A stretch of 9,925 nucleotides of DNA from Pseudonocardia sp. (GTDB lineage: Bacteria; Actinomycetota; Actinomycetes; Mycobacteriales; Pseudonocardiaceae). Positions 6,958 through 9,925 of the stretch are shown here, piece by piece (the stretch's first letter is position 1; each line of letters opens with the position of its first letter). The notes below the pieces were generated by a model, which did not search any database, was not told where the DNA came from, and saw only the letters and a program-made list of their open reading frames with translations. Position numbers and translations under genes: made by a program. The DNA lies in NCBI GenBank assembly GCA_030453005.1, contig JAKDLE010000057.1, forward strand, positions 1-9,925, in the 5' to 3' direction.

Positions 6958-7620
6958 GTGTACGTCGTGATCATGGGGTGCGGCCGGGTGGGCTCGTCGC
7001 TCGTCGCGAGCCTGGAACGGCTCGGCCACGAGGTGGGCGTGATCGACAAGGATCCGCAGTCCTTCCGCAGGCTCGGCCCGGAGTTCCGGGGCAGGCAGGT
7101 GGTCGGCCAGGGCTTCCACCGGGAGGTGCTGGTGGAGGCCGGCCTGGAGCGCGCTCAGGCCTTCGCGGCGGTGTCCAGCGGCGACAACTCCAACATCATC
7201 GCCGCGCGGGTGGCCCGGGAACGGTTCGGCGTCGAGCGCGTGGTCGCCCGCATCTACGACGAGAAGCGCGCCGCGGTGTACGAGCGGCTCGGCATCCCCA
7301 CCATCGCCACGGTGCCCTGGAGCACCGACCGGCTGATGAGCATGGTGCTGCCCGACGGTGTGGCGTCGGCGTGGCGGGAGCCCTCGGGCACCGTCGCGAT
7401 CCTGCCGCTGCCCATCCACGAGGACTGGGTCGGTCGCCCGGTCACCGAGCTGGAGGCCGCCGCGCGGTGCCGGGTGGCGTTCATCGTGCGGTTCGGCACC
7501 GGGGTCCTGCCCAGGCCCGACACCGTGGTGCAGGCCGAGGACACGGTGTACGTGGCCGCGGTCTCGGGCACGGTCAGCGACGTCACGGCGGCCGCGGCCG
7601 CCCCACCCCAGGAAGGCTGA
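6958..7620 (+). CDS. ceoB: TrkA-family K+ uptake regulatory protein CeoB (RCK subunit)
   Basis: This encodes 220 residues from GTG 6958; GTG 6952 would add two. The N-terminal RCK/TrkA_N Rossmann fold shows VVIMGCGRVG with GxGxxG at 7-12, D30 at the end of strand 2 for the NAD(H) ribose, and AVSSGDNSNIIAARVARE. The C-terminal TrkA_C domain spans about 137-205 (HEDWVGRPVTELE...VYVAAVSG). Such soluble subunits bind NAD(H) or nucleotides and gate or regulate a membrane K+ transporter. CeoB and CeoC each equal half of the duplicated E. coli TrkA. The sequence closely follows what I recall of M. tuberculosis CeoB (Rv2691). It is the first gene of a two-gene unit and is divergent from the KimA-like permease. 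No TrkH/KtrB membrane partner is visible in the window. Confidence 0.93.
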   Translation: MYVVIMGCGRVGSSLVASLERLGHEVGVIDKDPQSFRRLGPEFRGRQVVGQGFHREVLVEAGLERAQAFAAVSSGDNSNIIAARVARERFGVERVVARIYDEKRAAVYERLGIPTIATVPWSTDRLMSMVLPDGVASAWREPSGTVAILPLPIHEDWVGRPVTELEAAARCRVAFIVRFGTGVLPRPDTVVQAEDTVYVAAVSGTVSDVTAAAAAPPQEG

Positions 7621-7625
7621 TCGGT

Positions 7626-8282
7626 ATGCGGGTGGCCATCGCGGGTGCGGGTGCCGTCGGGCGCTCCATCGCGCTCGAACTGCTGGAGAGCTCCCATCAG
7701 GTGATGCTCATCGAGCGCGAGCTGTCCCAGATCGAGCCGGAGGCGGTCGAGGCCGCGGAGTGGGTGCACGCCGACGCCTGCGAGCTGTCCTCCCTGGAGG
7801 ACGCCGACATCGAGAGCTGCGATGTGATGATCGCGGCCACCGGGGACGACAAGGTCAACCTCGTGGTGTCGCTGCTCGCGAAGACCGAGTTCGCGGTGCG
7901 GCGCGTCGTGGCCCGGGTCAACGATCCGCGCAACGAGTGGCTTTTCGGCGGCAACTGGGGCGTCGACGTCGCGGTGTCCACCCCACGGCTGCTGGCCGCG
8001 CTGGTGGAGGAGGCGGTGGCCGTCGGCGACCTGGTGCGGCTGCTCACGTTCCGCCAGGGTCAGGCCAACCTCGTCGAGGTGACGCTGCCCGCCGACACCC
8101 CGCTCGCCGGGCGTCCGGTGCGCTCGCTCAAGCTGCCCGTCGACTCCGCACTCGTGGCGATCCTGCGCGGCGGGCGCGTCATCGTGCCGCAGCCCGACGA
8201 CGGGCTCGAGCCCGGCGACGAGCTGATCTTCGTGGCCACCACCGCGGTGGAGGACGACATCCGCGCCGCGGTGGAGCGCTGA
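7626..8282 (+). CDS. ceoC: TrkA-family K+ uptake regulatory protein CeoC (RCK subunit)
   Basis: This encodes 218 residues starting at ATG 7626, 5 nt after the ceoB stop. GGAAGG at 7611-7616, inside the end of ceoB, serves as Shine-Dalgarno with 9-nt spacing, so the two are almost certainly cotranscribed and coupled. The Rossmann motif AGAGAVG gives GxGxxG at 7-12. Position 30 is Glu (LIERE) where CeoB has Asp; both fit NAD ribose binding. IAATGDDKVNLVVSLLAKTEF and RVVARVNDPRNEWLF are typical TrkA_N segments. A TrkA_C domain (about 140-212) ends the protein. The pair probably forms mixed or paired rings equivalent to full-length TrkA; this is inference from the family. The counterpart is Rv2692. 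Two complete starts and domains argue against a frameshifted single gene. Confidence 0.93.
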   Translation: MRVAIAGAGAVGRSIALELLESSHQVMLIERELSQIEPEAVEAAEWVHADACELSSLEDADIESCDVMIAATGDDKVNLVVSLLAKTEFAVRRVVARVNDPRNEWLFGGNWGVDVAVSTPRLLAALVEEAVAVGDLVRLLTFRQGQANLVEVTLPADTPLAGRPVRSLKLPVDSALVAILRGGRVIVPQPDDGLEPGDELIFVATTAVEDDIRAAVER

Positions 8283-8357
8283 TCACGGCGGCGGTGATCG
8301 TCGCCGGAGAACGCGCAGCGGGGTGGGGCGCGTCGGTGGTTCCGAGACGGCGATCAC
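8281..8357. terminator. Hairpins in the convergent ceoC/DUF3159 gap, possible bidirectional terminator
   Basis: The 109-nt convergent gap holds GATCAC (8281-8286, overlapping the ceoC stop codon) and GTGATC (8294-8299), which form a 6-bp stem with a 7-nt loop. A competing longer pairing joins GTGATCGTCGCCG (8294-8306) with CGGCGATCAC (8348-8357) through a 3-nt bulge. The second could terminate transcripts from either side. No U-tract is present, so the evidence is position plus symmetry only. Confidence 0.3.
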
Positions 8358-8391
8358 GGGGCGGACGGGCGGGCGCCGCAGCCGCGAGGGG

Positions 8392-9030
8392 TCAGCCCGC
8401 GGCGGCCGACGCCGTGCGGTTGGCGCGGCGGACGGCCCAGACCGTGCCGAGCAGCGCCACGCCCACCAGCGGGTAGCCCATGGCCAGGCGGGCGATGCCG
8501 AGCCAGGTCTCCGCCTCAGCGTTGTACAGCAGACCCTGCACCACGAGCCGGGCGGCGAACACGAGCGCCCAGAGCAGGCTGGCCCAGGTGTAGGCGCGCA
8601 GCAGCGCCGGACTGCTGCGCCAGCCCTGGCCGTCGCCGTTGATGCCGTGCCAGATCACCCCGGCCAGCGGCCACCGGACCAGCACCGACACGAGGAACGC
8701 GAGTCCGAGCACGGCGCTGTAGATCAGGCCGGGCAGGTAGAAGCCGCGGGCCTCACCCGTGCGGTAGGCGATGTACGCCGCGACGCCGACGCCGAGCAGG
8801 CCGGAGACGGCGGGCTGCAGGGGCTGCCTGCGCACGATCCGCCACACCGCGATGGCGACGCCTGCCGCGAGCGCGGAGATCACCCCGACCCGCAGCGTGA
8901 ACAGCAGGTTGGCCAGCACGAACACGACCACCGGGATCGAGGACGCGACGATGCCGATGACCCCACCCATCTGTTCGAGCATGGTGGGGAACTCGCGCTC
9001 CGGGCGCCCGCCGTCGGAGGCGTCGGTCAC
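8392..9030 (-). CDS. DUF3159 family membrane protein
   Basis: This encodes 212 residues with about five or six hydrophobic segments: about 22-45, 48-64, 75-92, 98-120, 144-166 and 180-202. The sequence has features I associate with DUF3159, including GEARGFYLPGLIYSAVLGLAFLVSVLVRWP followed by GVIWHGINGDGQGWR and ALLRAYTWASLLWALVFAAR. The biochemical function is unknown to me. It is the likely counterpart of M. tuberculosis Rv2693c. The start is GTG at 9030, overlapping the TGA of the OB-fold gene as GTGA, so translation is probably coupled to it. An internal ATG at residue 17 is less likely for that reason. The constant pairing with a small OB-fold protein suggests related roles, but nothing in the sequence defines them. 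Confidence 0.88.
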   Translation of the reverse strand: MTDASDGGRPEREFPTMLEQMGGVIGIVASSIPVVVFVLANLLFTLRVGVISALAAGVAIAVWRIVRRQPLQPAVSGLLGVGVAAYIAYRTGEARGFYLPGLIYSAVLGLAFLVSVLVRWPLAGVIWHGINGDGQGWRSSPALLRAYTWASLLWALVFAARLVVQGLLYNAEAETWLGIARLAMGYPLVGVALLGTVWAVRRANRTASAAAG

Positions 9031-9404
9031 TGGGCCTGGCAGATCTCGTAGTACGGGTTGTAGAGCACCTTGCGCCCGTCGCGGACGGCGAGCCGCCCGC
9101 GGACCCGCATCGTGCGCCCGGGCTCGATGCCCGCGATGCGCCGTCGGCCCAGCCAGATCAATGTGACTCCCTCACTGCCGTCGAACAGCTCCGCCTCGAG
9201 CGACGCATCCGCGTCCTGGGCGCAGAACTCCACCGAACGCAGCCTACCGAGCACCTCGACCTCGTCGCCGCAGGCACAGTCGGAGGCGCGCTGCGCACCG
9301 GACCGCTCCGCGTCCGAGCTGAGATCGACCGCGTCGAGGGTGTCGGCGTCGCTGGTCAGACGTTTGAGCATCCGCCGAAACGCGCCACCGTCGGTGGTAC
9401 CCAT
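9027..9404 (-). CDS. Small OB-fold nucleic acid-binding domain protein
   Basis: This encodes 125 residues from ATG 9404, preceded by GGGAG (9409-9413) at 4-nt spacing. The open frame extends further upstream without a credible start. After a helical, acidic N-terminal stretch (about 8-38), residues about 45-121 have the alternating strands of an OB-fold: DEVEVLGRLRSVEF, SLEAELFDGSEGVTLIWLGRR, and GRTMRVRGRLAVRDGRKVLYNPYYEI. It is related to the tRNA-anticodon/RecG-like OB families. Four cysteines (C43, C45, C61, C122) are present; a metal site is possible but unproven. The corresponding M. tuberculosis gene is Rv2694c, of similar length. It leads a two-gene unit with DUF3159. Its ligand (DNA, RNA or another molecule) cannot be told from sequence. 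Confidence 0.88.
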   Translation of the reverse strand: MGTTDGGAFRRMLKRLTSDADTLDAVDLSSDAERSGAQRASDCACGDEVEVLGRLRSVEFCAQDADASLEAELFDGSEGVTLIWLGRRRIAGIEPGRTMRVRGRLAVRDGRKVLYNPYYEICQAQ

Positions 9405-9443
9405 CTGACTCCCAACAGCCTCGGCGCCCGCCGTCGGGCCCGC

Positions 9444-9458
9444 TAATCTTCCAGCGTA
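9444..9458. promoter_or_regulatory. Candidate divergent -10 boxes between the OB-fold and hydrolase genes
   Basis: In the 95-nt divergent gap, the plus strand has TAATCT (9444-9449) and the minus strand has TACGCT (9453-9458), both fitting TANNNT. They would give leaders of about 40-45 nt for the hydrolase and the OB-fold genes respectively. No clear -35 elements accompany them. The gap is locally less GC-rich than its surroundings, as expected for a promoter. Confidence 0.3.
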
Positions 9459-9499
9459 ACTCCCCGGAAACACGCCCTGCTGCCTCGGGACGGTATCGA

Positions 9500-9925
9500 T
9501 TGAACGTCGAGCCGAACACGCGCGTGACGTGCGCCGAGTGGTGGTCCCGAACGGCAGACGGTCCGCCGTCCACCGCGGTGGTACTGCCCGGTTCCGGCTC
9601 CGACGAGGTGTTCGTCCGCGCCGCCTTCGGCGGCCCGCTGCGCGCGGTCGGCGTACGGCTCGTCGCCCCGGAGCCGCGCCGGGACGCGGAGGTGGTCCGC
9701 GGCCATCTCGCCGCCCTCGACGCCGCGCTGGAGCGGGCCGACAGGCCGCTGCTGGTCGGCGGGGTGTCGCTCGGGGCGCACCTCGCGGCGCGCTGGGCGG
9801 CACACGTCGACCCTCGTCGCCTCGCGGGGCTGCTGCTGGCTCTCCCGGCCTGGACGGGGGCGCCCGCACCGGACGAGCCCGCCGCACTCGCCGCGCGGCT
9901 CACCGCCGACCGGGTGCGCCGCGGC
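9500..9925 (+). CDS. Alpha/beta hydrolase-like protein, 3' end cut by the window
   Basis: The first 142 residues are visible and the frame is open to the window end. The probable start is TTG at 9500, with GGGACGG (9487-9493) 6 nt upstream; GTG at 9524 is an alternative lacking a Shine-Dalgarno. No ATG is available in frame. Key features are an oxyanion-type loop LPGSGSDEVF (29-38) and the nucleophile elbow GVSLG with Ser90. Between them lie the strand-helix pattern RAVGVRLVAPEP and an amphipathic helix. This is the N-terminal half of an alpha/beta hydrolase like M. tuberculosis Rv2695. The acid and histidine of the triad would lie beyond the edge. The substrate is unknown. It is divergent from the OB-fold gene. 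Confidence 0.8.
   Translation, partial: MNVEPNTRVTCAEWWSRTADGPPSTAVVLPGSGSDEVFVRAAFGGPLRAVGVRLVAPEPRRDAEVVRGHLAALDAALERADRPLLVGGVSLGAHLAARWAAHVDPRRLAGLLLALPAWTGAPAPDEPAALAARLTADRVRRG

Noticed and set aside
6958..8282. ceoB and ceoC as a single frameshifted trkA gene
   Set aside because: Each has its own start, Shine-Dalgarno, GxGxxG Rossmann motif and TrkA_C domain, matching the two-gene arrangement in mycobacteria.
9405..9887. Upstream extension of the OB-fold open frame to 286 residues
   Set aside because: The extension runs antisense to the hydrolase gene and is Arg/Pro/Ala rich; the ATG at 9404 has a good Shine-Dalgarno and gives the usual family length.

Overview
The window is very GC-rich, densely packed, and mostly uses GTG start codons. 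Together with the gene families present, this points to a high-GC actinobacterium, most likely Pseudonocardia or a relative in the Pseudonocardiales. The genus is inferred from style and gene content, not from a database match. From memory, the order KimA-like permease / ceoB / ceoC / DUF3159 / OB-fold protein / alpha-beta hydrolase matches the Mycobacterium tuberculosis stretch Rv2690c-Rv2695, with Rv2689c as the RNA methyltransferase. This is therefore largely an ancestral actinobacterial chromosomal block, not a mobile island.

Layout. Left part, minus strand (bases 89-6786): a KimA-like K+/amino-acid permease, a TrmA/RlmD-type RNA methyltransferase and an HTD2/MaoC-like thioester dehydratase are read in that order. 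The permease and methyltransferase overlap by 4 nt, and the dehydratase starts 2 nt after the methyltransferase stop. A long imperfect inverted repeat directly follows the dehydratase. After it comes tex, an RNA-binding transcription accessory factor with a Gly/Arg-rich tail.

Centre (6787-6957): a divergent promoter region holds a 27-bp perfect direct repeat with 34-bp periodicity, plus a degenerate third unit. To its right, ceoB and ceoC, two TrkA-type NAD-binding RCK proteins, run on the plus strand 5 nt apart. Right part: they converge on a minus-strand pair, an OB-fold protein and a DUF3159 membrane protein overlapping by 4 nt. A divergent alpha/beta-hydrolase-like gene runs off the right edge.

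How the genes may work together. The permease carries every K+-coordinating residue I recall from Bacillus subtilis KimA, and it is transcribed divergently from the two TrkA-like proteins. The most interesting reading is a K+-homeostasis locus in which a KimA-type transporter sits beside regulatory RCK subunits that lack an obvious TrkH/KtrB channel partner in the window. I saw no CRISPR array, transposon, phage gene, tRNA or rRNA.
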